From Yponomeuta sedellus (lineage: Eukaryota; Arthropoda; Insecta; Lepidoptera; Yponomeutidae), in NCBI GenBank assembly GCA_934045075.1, contig OW203722.1, forward strand, positions 22,571,879 through 22,635,878: a stretch of 64,000 nucleotides of DNA, given 5' to 3'. The stretch's first letter is position 1; the number at the start of each line of letters is the position of its first letter. The position numbers and the translations under genes are program-made. Below are positions 42,961-54,442 of this stretch, piece after piece. The notes beneath the pieces are model-generated. The model was not told the origin of the DNA. It saw only the letters and a list, made by a program, of their open reading frames with translations, and ran no database searches.

Positions 42961-43504
42961 TATGTTATTTAAAAACCCAGATAAATCCTCAATTTGTGTT
43001 TTAAATAGCCTATATCAAATATTTCAAAGTAGATCAGTCTGATTAGCCTTTGCTTTAAAAGAGATGGAAAAAAATGGTTATTATAATTATGATATCGCAA
43101 GAAAAATCCAAGTCTTCCATCTCGTCAATCGAGATAAAATATTTTTAATTAAAAAAAGAAAGAAAAAATATACCTATTCGCCGCTATTTCCATTATCAGT
43201 TAAAAACATTGGGACGAAAAGAATTTTCATATTCCCAATCTTGAGTCCGACTTTTTTATTATTAACTTGACATCAAAATGAAAATGTCGTCCGGGAGCGG
43301 TACCGAATCAATATGAAAGTTAATTGGAGGGGATGGGACTTGAATTTGTAATTGAAAGATTACAGGTTCCATGCCCAAGTCAAGAGTCACGACAATATTG
43401 CCAAGATTGGATCGACCGGGGTGCATACTAACAAGGTTTTCTCTTTTCACATTTCACTCGTATTTGTGCTCTCTTTAGTAGCAACCGGGATATTATTAAA
43501 AATT
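42961..43504. other. No gene seen
   Basis: Short frames (43064-43270 plus and others) are unsupported. Confidence 0.4.
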
Positions 43505-43515
43505 ATATGTTTCAA

Positions 43516-43621
43516 CCCACCAACCCGGACTTGGCCCCCGTGGTGGAGTATGGCCTAACCTTCCTGCGATGCAGGAAGAGACCCGTGCCCCAGCAGTGGG
43601 GACATACAAGGGTTGATAACG
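43516..43621 (+). repeat. 5S-SINE, 5'-truncated, 11-bp TSD
   Basis: Perfect direct repeats ATATGTTTCAA at 43505-43515 and 43622-43632 flank the last 106 bp of the element, the signature of LINE-driven insertion with 5' truncation. Confidence 0.95.
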
Positions 43622-43639
43622 ATATGTTTCAATGTTTCG

Positions 43640-43742
43640 GCAGATGCTGGATGCGGCAAGCTGAAGACAGGGCGCTATGGCGCTAATTAGGAGCGGGCTA
43701 TGTTCAACAGCGGACTAACATATAGGCTGAAGAAGAAGAATA
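43640..43742 (+). repeat. RTE-like 3' end
   Basis: CGGCAGATGCTGGATGCGG, GAAGACAGGGCGCTATGGCG, AGGCTGAAGAAGAAGAA. Too damaged to read through. Confidence 0.8.
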
Positions 43743-44939
43743 AAAAACAGGTTTCAATATTGTATTCAGTTGTCCAGTATACTCAATAGCCAGCCGTTTA
43801 CGCAAACGTTCTATGTTCTATTTTTTCTGCAAGCAATGCTTACATGACACGGGTAACTTTGCCAATGTGATTTATTTAGCTGACGACAACTATAATCTTT
43901 TTGTAGCCCATATACGTTCCAATGCAGGGAACAGATACTATAATATGCAATGATTATAAAAATCTGCAAAATGTACGAAACTTGAATTCGCGAAGCATAG
44001 TACACTGTTTCTTTCTAATTCGCTTCTGTTGCTATAAGTTATCTTAAGACCACGTTGGTTTTTGTGGCTGGAAAACGTTTGTTAATGAGTATTCTTCGTC
44101 TTTTTAATGTGACAGTGTTTTACATAATTATGTTTAAGTTTCCATATACTTTGTTGTTGAGAAACGTGGCGTTTAATGTTTACAGTATTATATCACAATA
44201 CATGCCTATCATATATACTGGGGGGCGCCCCCAGGGCAGTGGGAATCGAATCCTCAAACTTAGGGCCTCTAAATCAACAGGCAGATTTAGACAACAGGGG
44301 ATGACTCACTTATTATATAACTTATTTTAGGCAAAGGGAAGTGTCAACTCCGGACGAGCGTACTGTACTTTGTTATACCTTCGTCAGCCTCGAATGACAG
44401 TTTCGATTTCATTCCTAGATTTATTTGATACCGCTCCGGGTGAAAATATATTGTTTGCTTTGATAAAGTTCGAGGAACCAGAAATAATCTGTTCTCATTT
44501 GGCTATAAAGACTAGGGAATGGTACGTTATTTGTAATTCCGAGGGTTTGTCGGGTGGTTTATTTTTATGACGGCTTTCGGATGCGAATAAAATAATATTT
44601 ACTCAGGTTAAAAACGAAAGGCTTTGTAATCAATTTAATTTGTCCTGTTGGCTACCGCTAATTGGGGATTACGCGGGATGATTACTGTTGCTTGTATTGT
44701 TGCTCAGCATGTACTGTAATGTTGACCTCTCTTTCTCTCTCTCTCTTTCTTGAGGAAAGGGGATCAGAGGGATAGAGGACGTAATAAAGTATCCATACCT
44801 ATATGCGGAAACCGATGCAGGTGGATAGAAAATAAAATATGTTTTCGTAATATCTAACTTTTGCCTTTAGTACAAGGATTATTTTAAGCCGTGTCAGCTG
44901 CCTTTAGTGGCAATTTTGACACTCCATGATATACATCAC
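43743..44939. other. No gene supported
   Basis: Open frames 44055-44330 and 44370-44570 (plus) show no domain. A (CT)n patch lies near 44735. Confidence 0.45.
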
Positions 44940-45222
44940 TCCTGGCCTAGGCAAACCCAGCGGTTGCAATGAATCACTTGAGTTAAGCAACAACAGGCGC
45001 GGTCAGGTACAGGATGGGTGACCGTCCCGTGACTACCGCTAGTGGCATTTTTCCGAGCGCTTCCGTGCTTCGCAAGGCACGTTAAGCCGTCATGCAATGG
45101 CAGTCGTTATACAACGTCAGAGACCTTATGGGCGGTTTGATAACTTCTGACAGTAAGGCCCGCCGCTGTCTTACAATCCTCCACCAACCCGGACTTGGCC
45201 CTGAGGTGAAGTATGTGGCCTT
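44940..45222 (+). repeat. 5S-SINE, 3'-truncated
   Basis: Head with GAGTTAAGCAACAACAGGCG and GGATGGGTGACCGTCCC intact; stops near TGAAGTATGTGGCC, lacking the last 80 bp. Confidence 0.9.
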
Positions 45223-45667
45223 GTTATACCGACCCTTTGAAAAAAAAAATATCCTTGACTGTAGTTTTACTAAGTTTTTTATCTCATTACATTTTTTATT
45301 TCAGTACGTTTGCCTAATGAATTGTGAGCAATTAAAACAGGATCGAAAAATTTTACTTGGATTTATTATAGAGAGACGTCGTTGCACAGTCAAACACTAC
45401 GAGATACAAACACAGAAGGGCACCTAGCGGTGGTTTTTAGTACTAAAAGTACATTTGAATTTAGCTTGTTTATTCCTAGTTTACTTCTATTCCAACGTAA
45501 ACGAATATTTTGTCACAGATTCTGTGTTATTCTCAACATAATATTTTGAAAGGAAATAATATTTGGATTCTGAATAATGATGAATAATGATCACTGAAAA
45601 CTTTGATTGTATAACTAGGGCCCACACAAACCACTCTAATTAGTTTACATATCTCGCGTTCAAACAA
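45223..45667. other. No gene seen
   Basis: AT-rich, no supportable feature. Confidence 0.4.
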
Positions 45668-45877
45668 CTAATATTTATTCAGACCGCGCTCCCTCGAAGA
45701 GCTGGAACTTTTCTGAAAAGGGAATTCCTCAAAGCCACTGAGAACGCGTAGTTTTTCACCTTCGACAATGCATAGCGTCTGCACAAAGTGAAACACCTCT
45801 TTGATGTTGTAAAAAGCCACTTGTGCTCCGTCGCCAACGCTTACATTGCATGGAGAGCTAGGGGAGGAAGATGACAT
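45668..45877 (-). CDS. Hypothetical 69-aa ORF, weak candidate
   Basis: Starts MSSSSPSSPCNVSVGDGAQV and is serine-rich at both ends, with a central hydrophobic stretch (FYNIKEVFHFVQTLCIV). It lies outside any repeat I can name. A possible splice donor (GAAGGTGAAA) falls after codon 44, so it could be the first exon of a longer gene, but I found no partner exon. No family recognised; it may equally be chance. Confidence 0.2.
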   Translation of the reverse strand: MSSSSPSSPCNVSVGDGAQVAFYNIKEVFHFVQTLCIVEGEKLRVLSGFEEFPFQKSSSSSRERGLNKY

Positions 45878-46115
45878 CGTGTTGTGCCCAGAAATAACGC
45901 AAAATATTTAAAATCGTTATTTTAGTACCGAATAATAAACCGCCTCCTAAAATTCTGTAAAGTAGGGTAAGATGCATATTATGTTGCTAGGCAGTCTCCA
46001 AATAAACGCGCTATTAGACGGACTTTCATTTATCACAGTTACTCATTTAGTTTTCGTACTATAACTATAGCAGGTATTTTTAATACTATCATTTACTACA
46101 CTGTGGATGACGTTC

Positions 46116-46828
46116 TGGGACGGGACGGGACGGGACGGGACGGGATTGGACGGGACGGGACGGGACAGGACGGGACGGGACGAGACGGGACGGGACGGGA
46201 CGGGACGGGACGGGACGGGACGGGACGGGCCGGGACGGGACGGGACGGGACGGGACGGGACGGGACGGGACGGGACGGGACGGGACGGGACGGGACGGGA
46301 CGGGACGGGACGGGACGGGACGGGACGGGACGGGACGGGACGGGACGGGACGGGACGGGACGGGACGGGACGGGACGGGACGGGACGGGACGGGACGGGA
46401 CGGGACGGGACGGGACGGGACGGGACGGGACGAGACGGGACGGGACGGGACGGGACGGGACGGGACGGGACGGGACGGGACGGGACGGGACGGGACGGGA
46501 CGGGACGGGACGGACGGGATGGGACGGGACGGGACGGGACGGGACGGGACGGGACGGGACGGGACGGGACGGGACGGGACGGGACGGGACGGGACGGGAC
46601 GGGACGGGACGGGACGGGACGGGACGGGACGGGACGGGACGGGACGGGACGGGACGGGACGGGACGGGACGGGACGGGACGGGACGGGACGGGACGGGAC
46701 GGGACGGGACGGGACGGGACGGGACGGGACGGGACGGGACGGGACGGGACGGGACGGGACGGGACGGGATGGGACGGGACGGGACGGGACGGGACGGGAC
46801 GGGACGGGACGGGACGGGACGGGACGGG
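46116..46828. repeat. (GGGAC)n pentanucleotide array, about 140 units
   Basis: About 710 bp of ACGGG units on the plus strand, with rare variants near the left edge (ATTGG, ACAGG, CGAGA, GGGCC), a phase shift at 46511 (CGGACGGG) and GGGATGGG at 46517 and 46768. All frames are open on both strands only because the unit lacks stops. GGG tracts every 5 bp fit the G-quadruplex pattern. Confidence 0.98.
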
Positions 46829-47480
46829 TTCTTAGAAAAGTGTTTTGTTCCACTCATTTTAACAAAAAATGCGCTAAGTTATTTCAGGATTCGAGATTTA
46901 AAAAAAATGTGACGTTGTGATAGACGAGAAAAAAACATCTAGATGTGTGACAAGGTCACCAGTTTTTTTTTTTTATTTCAATATTATTTCAGCTTTTTAT
47001 TGGTGTCCTTAAAATAGTGTACTTGTAATAATAATCATAATTTACCTTCGCTTGTTTTATCTAAATACATTATTAAAATTTAATTGCAATCTTTTATTTC
47101 AGAATGAAAGGAACTAGCGCTTTTATATAGGAACTGCCGCTTGAGGCACCTCTGTAATTCTACTGACAAAATTCACCACCGCTGCAGGAATATCCTCCAA
47201 ATTGTATTGTTAGAAGATCAAAAAGTTCTTAAGCCTCGCGGGAGAAAAATAGCTTTTTCCGAAATTCGCAATCTTTGGCCTCGTCCTCCGCGGAAGCGAA
47301 ACATCGTGGTTCACTGGATTAATTTTAATTGCAAAACGGCTCAGCACTCTTTTCTATTAGGATTACGAAGCGATGCTTGCAGCTGATTCCTTTTAAGCCA
47401 TCTTTTTATAACATTTCTCTCGAAATAATGCTCAGGTTATGTAGACGTCTTGGTTATTGTTTCGGAAATTCCCAGACAAT
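46829..47480. other. No gene supported
   Basis: The frame 47141-47386 (plus) is basic but unrecognised. An acceptor-like TTTTATTTCAG at 47092-47102 is a lone signal. Confidence 0.35.
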
Positions 47481-47575
47481 ACAGCATCCAAATGGTACCT
47501 TCACACATCTAGTGTGAGTGAAGATGCCACTGGACGCTGTATAAATCATCTCATTAAGTAGATGCAAAAATGCCA
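47481..47575 (-). repeat. Family G fragment
   Basis: Reverse complement of 61041-61130: ATCTAGTGTGAGTGAAGAT, CACTGGACGCTGTATAAATC, CTCATTAAGTAGATGCAAAA. Confidence 0.75.
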
Positions 47576-49294
47576 ATATTATTATTAAATTATTAAATTT
47601 TCTGTGACATTTTCAACTCACATTTCTTACCTAATTTAAAATACTGACAGTATTTGATGATTTTTTCGTTAGTATTCGCTTCCATCAAACGCCTTTAAAG
47701 AGTAGAAGATGATGTTAACAAGGCCTCTATGAAGTACCTCTCGAGACATCAAAAGAATCGCGGGGCCGCCTACGAGGCACTCTTGTAGATTAGAAGGTAA
47801 TTCGATTTCCTATAAAAGTGGAAGCCTTTATTTTGTGATATCAGTTAGTGCATGTTGGTTTTAAAAATAACACCGCAGAAAATTGACACAAATATTGACA
47901 GTCGCGAGGGAAAGTTGAAAAATCGCGTCGAACTTTTCGATATTTCAAAGTTGATCTGTAACGAAACACTGCCTTTCAGGGTTCCGTACTAAGAAAACCA
48001 AACCAAAACCAAAGTATCACTTGGTTTTCATTGTTAGACGAAACGATAACAGACTGACGGACGTGTCCTGTGCCGTCCTATTTATTGCTAAAAAGTGAAA
48101 AAACAAAGTAAGCTCTTTGAGAGAAATTCAATAATGCTAATATTTTATATATACATATTTTTTTCCATTCCATTTATGATAAATTTTAGATTTTACCAGC
48201 TTTGACATGAAAGCTGAATCAAAAAGAAGTGTAACAGTTTCATGGTCATCATTGGATATTTGTTCGTTTGCCTAGTTTGGAACAACCAAGACGTTGAATT
48301 GTTTTGTGTGATTTTTTTATTCCACCGTAATCTCTACAGGATTGAACCGATCGAAAGCAGAATGTATAGAGTTATTAGAACATAATTATGCCATCCTATA
48401 TATCATAATACTACGATAACTTAACTGCCGGTTTTGTTACCTAATATATTTTCCGAAAGAAGGTTTGTGCCTTTTAGTAGGACGTATCGTACTAATATTA
48501 TAAACGCGAAAGTTTGTAAGTATGGATGGCTGGATGGATGGATGGTTTGTTTACATTGCTTTACATTGATTTAACCTTATACATCAGAACAATACGTAGG
48601 CTACAATTTATAAAGATGTTGTGTCATCTTTTTCAAATGCGACACAAAAATTATTTATGTGATAATTTTAATGTTATAATGTTAGTTATTTTCTACGCCA
48701 CGCTAATATAAATAACTCGAAATATTAAACCTGCGCAAAGTAACTTATGTATTAAGTTCAAAAAACAAAACATTTTGATTTACTAATTTATGTGGCAAAA
48801 AAATAATGAAACAAAAAGTAATCACCGCCCAAAATCGTGAAGCCCAATCTTTCGCCAAGCGCAAAAGTGATGGATCCTCTAAAAATCTTTGGGAACTTTC
48901 TCACGAAAATCCCCTACCGTACGCAATACGTCAATGTCGCCATTATTTATCCTGTCACCTCACAAATCAGAGGTCGGGCAATACAAATCCGTCTCTACAT
49001 TGACTTGGTGGGGGGAAGTTCCATTAAAGGCCATTGCACACGGAGACTTTTTATCGTGAGGCAGAAGCGATGCTATGCGATGCACGCGCTAACTGTGTAG
49101 AAAAGCATGATGTTAATCAACAAAACCTGAGTGGCAGGTTTCCTCATGTCACGTCATCAAGGAAAGAGTTAGATGGGGGTTAAAGGAAAAAGCGTGTGTA
49201 TACGGACGGTATAAGACCTTGATGCTTGAAAAACCATAAAGGAGGCCTATGTCTTGAAATGGGCGTCGAATGGCTGATGACAATGATGATAATT
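47576..49294. other. No gene; diverged interspersed repeats
   Basis: 47976-48090 contains CAGGGTTCCGTACTAAG ... GACTGACGGACG, a common lepidopteran repeat word pair. 48490-48545 has TAATATTATAAACGCGAAAG, another. Frames at 48806-49100 (plus) are unsupported. Confidence 0.45.
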
Positions 49295-49455
49295 ATGAGG
49301 AAACCTGGGGGTCTGAGGTGTTGAAGTACGTCACTGCTTGAAATTGCTAATTCGCCGTATGTATGCATAGTAATTAGGCCCATACACTCTGTTTCTATAG
49401 AAGGCAGCCCACTACAGATGTGCGCTGCATTGGGACTTATATAGGCTACATTAAA
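49295..49455 (+). repeat. SINE-E fragment
   Basis: GGAAACCTGGGGGTCTGAGG, CTTGAAATTGCTAATTCGC, TTAGGCCCATACACTCTG. Confidence 0.7.
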
Positions 49456-49485
49456 AAGGCATTAGTCAAGAGCGTACAACCTTCA

Positions 49486-49690
49486 CTATAATGGCAGTCG
49501 TTAAGCCATGTCACAGGACTTACGGGCGGCTTGTCAGAAGTTATTGTAAGACACAATCCTCCACCAACCCGGACTTGGCCCCCGTGGTGGAGTATGGCCT
49601 AACCTTCCTGCGATGCAGGAAGAGACCCGCACGGGTTACGTTATCAACCCTTGTATGTCCCCAGCAGTGGGGACATAGAAGGGTTGATAA
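49486..49690 (+). repeat. 5S-SINE with snap-back 3' end, 13-bp TSD
   Basis: Direct repeats CGTACAACCTTCA at 49473-49485 and 49691-49703 bracket the insertion. Inside, the SINE runs forward to AGAGACCCGCACGGG. The 3' end then appears in reverse followed by forward, forming a hairpin 49639-49692 with 24-bp arms, one mismatch and a 6-base loop. Confidence 0.92.
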
Positions 49691-49703
49691 CGTACAACCT
49701 TCA

Positions 49704-50100
49704 TTGTAGGGTCATATCGCGGTGGTTAATGCGCAGTGTAGTTATAAACTTGAGTCTGTGTAGAGGATCAGAGGTACAGTTCAACGTAATTGATGTATTC
49801 ATTCAATTCTGCGTCAATAAAACGCGCCATAGCATCACCACAAAAAGTTGCCATTAAAAATGTGTGATTTCGAATGACATTTCTTTTCATCATCATCATA
49901 ATCAGCTGATGTCAGTCCACTGCTCGACAAAGGCTGCCGTTAATTATTCTTTATTATATTGTTTTACGCAAATAAAAGCGTGTTCAATTAGTTACATTTT
50001 TCGAATAACAAAGAATATTTTCAATAAAGCCTACCCATCTTTGGTTGCCAAGGGCAATGGCTCTAAAGCCATTGGTCCACCGTTGAAGTCAATTAATAGA
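49704..50100. other. No gene seen
   Basis: No supportable coding region. Confidence 0.4.
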
Positions 50101-50612
50101 AATTTGAGTTATTTTCCTATTAGCTCGTCATGAAAACTCTCGGTTCTTATTTACGTTAGCAGTGGAGAAGCGACTTAATTGAGAAGCGAGTTATTTTTCT
50201 ATAAAGTCGTCACAAAAATCTCGATTCTTATTGACATCAGCAGTAGAGAAACGGCTTAAAAGAGAAGAGAGCTATTTTCCTAAAAAGTTGTCACAAAAAA
50301 TCTCGGTTCTCATGTGAGAACCGAGATTTTTTCCCATTCCCATTTCGTCACCATTGAAAAGCGGCTTAGTAGCAAAACTAGTTTTTTTTTCTATAAACTG
50401 GTCACAAAAAATGTCGATTCTTATTTACATAAGCAGTGGAAAAGTGGCTTAGCAGAGAAACGAGTTATTTTTCTACAAACTCCTCACAAAAAATCTCGAT
50501 TCTTATTTACATAAGCAGTGGAGAAGTAGCTTAATAGAGAAGCGCGAAATTTTTCTACAAACTCGTCACGAAAAATCTCGATTCTTATTTACGTCAGCAG
50601 TGCCGAAGCGGC
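50101..50612. repeat. Minisatellite, about 82-bp unit, 6 copies
   Basis: Anchor TCACAAAAAATCTCG (with variants) recurs at about 50126, 50207, 50290, 50401, 50484 and 50566. Unit 3 is longer and holds a perfect hairpin (AAATCTCGGTTCTCA and its complement, about 50297-50331). Confidence 0.9.
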
Positions 50613-51564
50613 CTTAGGCTGTCGCGGCAGCTGTTGAGTGTAAAGCTTTTTGTTTTATCCGCTTGAGTTGGTGAGTGGCGGCAAATACCGATATAGGGGA
50701 GCGAGGAGTGCATTTGATATAACGATTATGGAAACAAAGTAAACAAACTGAACTACTTTGAACCGACTGGGGAAGGGAAGGAGGATAATGAATTTTGGCG
50801 CGGAAATGTGTAAGTTTCTAGGGCCTCCTATTTACATCACGATTTTGAAAAAGATGAGGTGTAAAATAAAAAGTATTGATGCAACTCTGTGTATAATGCT
50901 TCAAGAAACTAAATAAGGGACACAACAAGCCTTTTTCTGTTTTCAAGTCAATAAGAAATAAAAAAAACCTTTTAATAACAAACGGAATTAAACATTTTAG
51001 AAAACATAGAATTGGGCATACATACATAATATAGATACAGGCAAGACGCGTTACCCTTCGTTCGGGATTCTTCTTTTTACCCGGACAAACGGGTAAAAAG
51101 TAAAAGTACCTTAGAACCTTGAAAAGAAGGCTTTGACAAATCTTATGAATTATCAACCTCAGTCAACATAAAAAGAATCGATTGAGAGGTCACGTTTGAT
51201 AAGACAGGAAACTCCAGAAATGAGTCGCGTTGCATGACTTTTTGGGAGTCGGGTTTTTTTCTATACATTATAATATAATGTTTTTTAGTTGAACGATGCG
51301 GTCTGCGTATCATTTCTAAATAGTACAGTCGACATTACGTAGACTTTTAGATCTGTGCATGCTACTCAGTTACTTTATGGTCAAATCCGCAATTGAAATG
51401 TAAATATTGATGATCCGCCGATTATGTCTGTTTGACTCGAAGTGTTTTAGAAATTGTACCTAATTGTTATTTATTTATCACATAAACAAAGGTATTAAAA
51501 TATGAACTTAATGCTAAATGAATTTTCAGTAAACCCGCAGGAGATGCAGGGGAGACGAATCAAA
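50613..51564. other. No gene seen
   Basis: AT-rich. The frame 50818-51156 (minus) is unsupported. Confidence 0.45.
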
Positions 51565-51684
51565 TCAAATTTTAAAATTACACAGCAACTGTGATTAATT
51601 AACGTTACGAGTAAAACTAGGTGTCATTTTAGAAAAAAATATGACGAAAAAACTCTTAACTTAGTCTTTTCACAGTCTTTCCAT

Positions 51685-52058
51685 CGTCGTTCGTTATCAA
51701 CCCTTGTATGTCCCCACTGCTGGGGCACGGGTCTCTTCCTGCATCGCAGGAAGGTTAGGCCATACTCCACCACGGGGGCCAAGTCCGGGTTGGTGGAGGA
51801 TTGTAAGACAGTGGCGAGCCTTACTGTCAGAAGTTATCAAGCCGCCCATAAGGCCTCTGACATGGCTTAACGACTGCCATTATATGACAGCCGGCACCAA
51901 CGGCTTTACGTGCCTTGCGAAGCACGGAAGCGCTCGGAAAAATGCCACTAGCGGTAGTCACGGGACGCTCACCCATCCCGTACCTGACCGCGCCTGTTGT
52001 TGCTTAACCAAGTGATTGATTCCAATCACTCGGTTCGCCTAGGCCACGAGCGCTTCTT
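51685..52058 (-). repeat. 5S-SINE, full length, 9-bp TSD
   Basis: TCTTTCCAT at 51676-51684 and 52059-52067. Few changes relative to 38668 and 55164; a young copy. Confidence 0.95.
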
Positions 52059-52173
52059 TCTTTCCATAATTAATTAAAAGAGTTTAATAATTGTACTAAA
52101 GCCTAGTACTTATGTATTGAACTGGTATTAATTTCGGACATGATTGTCAATCACGTAATAATAATGTTATAGT

Positions 52174-52382
52174 GGGACCTCCCAGGCGGACACACTTCGA
52201 CCAAATAGGGGATGTATTAGAAAAGGGGAAGATAAAATCCCGGAAGCGGCGTGCGTGCATGCCCATGTTCCCAACTTATGAACGTTGATGAAGCGAAACT
52301 GATCTGTCAGGATCGTAGCAAGTGGCTGTCCCTAGTCTCTGCCTACCCCTTTGGGTTACAAGCGTGAGGTTATGTTATGTTG
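52174..52382 (-). repeat. Family D, complete, 12-bp TSD
   Basis: Direct repeats TAATGTTATAGT at 52162-52173 and 52383-52394 bracket about 209 bp that runs from GGGACCTCCCAGGCGG to GCGTGAGGTTATGTTATG. It has no tRNA or 5S-like promoter that I can see. The GTTATGTTATGT end looks like a simple 3' tail. Confidence 0.85.
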
Positions 52383-52661
52383 TAATGTTATAGTAGCCTT
52401 TTTGGCACAACCGCCACAAACGGGGTTGAAACATTACACAGTGTTTGAACCGCGTTTTTGGCAAGCTTAATCTCCAGGGATCTTATTGTAAAAGCGTGTA
52501 CAATGCCGTATTAAGGATGTATTAAACCTTTGCCAGCCTAAATCTTGAGACCGAAACTTTGTTGTGTTTGCTACAGTTTTAAAATATGAGGTTGAGTGCA
52601 AATAAAAGTAGTAGTAGTAATTATAACATACCATCTACATACTGTCACATACATAGTGTGG

Positions 52662-52828
52662 GGCGTCTGGCCCCACACTAGGATACCCTGCGTCGTGGGT
52701 ACCAGAAAAAACGACATCACAATCACGTGAACATTCAAGACCTAGGGTTTTTTTTCAGCCGGGGATCGAACCCGGGACCTATCGAATGGTGGGCTAATGC
52801 GCTACCGCTGCGCCACAGAGGTCGGTAA
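52662..52828 (-). repeat. SINE-G copy
   Basis: Minus strand: GACCTCTGTGGCGCAGCGG head, GGTCCCGGGTTCGATCCCCG, then the GGTACCCACGACGCAGGG body. Confidence 0.85.
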
Positions 52829-52836
52829 GGTAAATG

Positions 52837-52965
52837 TTATGTTATGTTACTTGTAATCCTAAGTAACATAACATAAGATAATAATTAACATTGTAATTTT
52901 CAAGTTCAGAGCTGTTAAGCTCTGAACTTGAAAATTACAATGATATAACTTGTTAAAGTTATATC
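52837..52965. repeat. Three consecutive perfect hairpins
   Basis: 52837-52876: arms of 16 bp (TTATGTTATGTTACTT), loop 8. 52889-52942: arms of 25 bp (CATTGTAATTTTCAAGTTC...), loop 4. 52942-52965: arms of 9 bp (GATATAACT), loop 6. Confidence 0.9.
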
Positions 52966-53395
52966 TGAATATGTTTTTAGGCAGAGACACAAATGAAATG
53001 TTACCAAGACGTTATTTCCTCTTAAGTGAAGTAGATTTTATCTTCGTGAAATGAAAATAAAAAAGAAGAAAAGGGAATCAAAAAAGAGCGATAAAAAACA
53101 ATTTATGTCAAAGCTATTTTTGTGACACCTTCTAACGTACCAAACCAAGTACAAACATTTCTGAAAGCTCTATATAATAATGGCCGTTTAATAGTAGGTA
53201 CATTATTATGATATAAGTGCGGTAAGTTGCAAATTACAGCCGAGGCGATATTGCTAGCCCAAGCCGTAGGTGAGGGATACAATAAAACAGAGGCTATAAT
53301 TATCAAAGCGTACATATGTCATCCGACGTTTTATAACATATTTGAGAGGAAATAAATACAACTCGGACTTCCTTGAACAAATAAATACTTAATTA
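52966..53395. other. No gene seen
   Basis: No supportable coding region. Confidence 0.4.
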
Positions 53396-53515
53396 CTTAG
53401 GTTGTCTGGAAGAGATCACTTTTAGTGATAAGGCCGCCGTCTATACCTTTAGGTTAAGAAATACCTATGTAATTTCCTTTTTATGTACAATAAACTGTTC
53501 TCTATCTATCTACTT
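53396..53515 (+). repeat. LINE 3' end
   Basis: GGTTGTCTGGAAGAGATCAC, GTGATAAGGCCGCCG and GTACAATAAACTGTTCTCT are the standard end of lepidopteran jockey/CR1-type LINEs; it runs straight into the AAAT array. Confidence 0.8.
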
Positions 53516-53984
<469 letters not shown>

Positions 53985-54207
53985 ATGGACATATTACACA
54001 GATCTCGTTAGCCCTATACTAAGTACAACTAAATGACTTGTGTTATAGGTGATAACTCGACGATAGATTTAATACAATAAATACATAGATAACATCCAAG
54101 ACCCGAGACAAACTAGAAAAGTTCGTTTCCTAGTTTGACCCGGCCGGGGATCGAACCCGAGACCTTCGGTTTTACAGTCAGCGTGCCAAACCGCTGCGCC
54201 ACCGATT
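53985..54207 (-). repeat. SINE-Y copy
   Basis: Minus strand: head CGGTGGCGCAGCGGTTTGG, GGTTCGATCCCCGGCCGGG, body CGGGTCTTGGATGTTATC, tail of AAAT. Confidence 0.88.
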
Positions 54208-54279
54208 AAAAGCAGTTAGAAAATTTTGAACAATTTGTGAAATTAAGAATTATATTTTAATAATTTTGTGGCAAATGGG

Positions 54280-54442
54280 GGGGTGGGCAGCAGCGCCCCC
54301 TGCAGTACAATTCCACCAAACTGCGATCCCCAACCCGCATGTCCAGCGTGGGGATTATGGGCATTACCCCCTATAATAACACATCGTGGCGCTCTTTCGG
54401 GGAGGGCTATGTCCAGCAGTGGACTAGTCTAGCCTGACGACG
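54280..54442 (+). repeat. SINE-R copy
   Basis: GGGGTGGGCAGCAGCGCCCC to AGTCTAGCCTGACGACG. Confidence 0.85.

Larger units (their letters stand above)
51565..52470. repeat. Family L copy with two nested insertions
   Basis: L words are in order: AAATTACACAGCAACTGTG, AAACTAGGTGTCATTTTAG, CTGGTATTAATTTCGG, GCCTTTTTGGCACAAC, TTGGCAAGCTTAATC. It is interrupted by the 5S-SINE at 51685-52058 and by family D at 52174-52382. Confidence 0.8.

Noticed and set aside
46103..46912. Long open frames of 240-270 codons on both strands
   Set aside because: Caused by the stop-free (GGGAC)n repeat; all frames are open, so there is no coding signal.
51704..52015. Recurrent frame of about 100 aa (VPTAGARVSSCIAGRLGHTP) also at 35318, 38661, 41405, 55155, 59387
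   Set aside because: It is the antisense strand of the 5S-SINE. It recurs because the copies are similar, and truncated copies break it.
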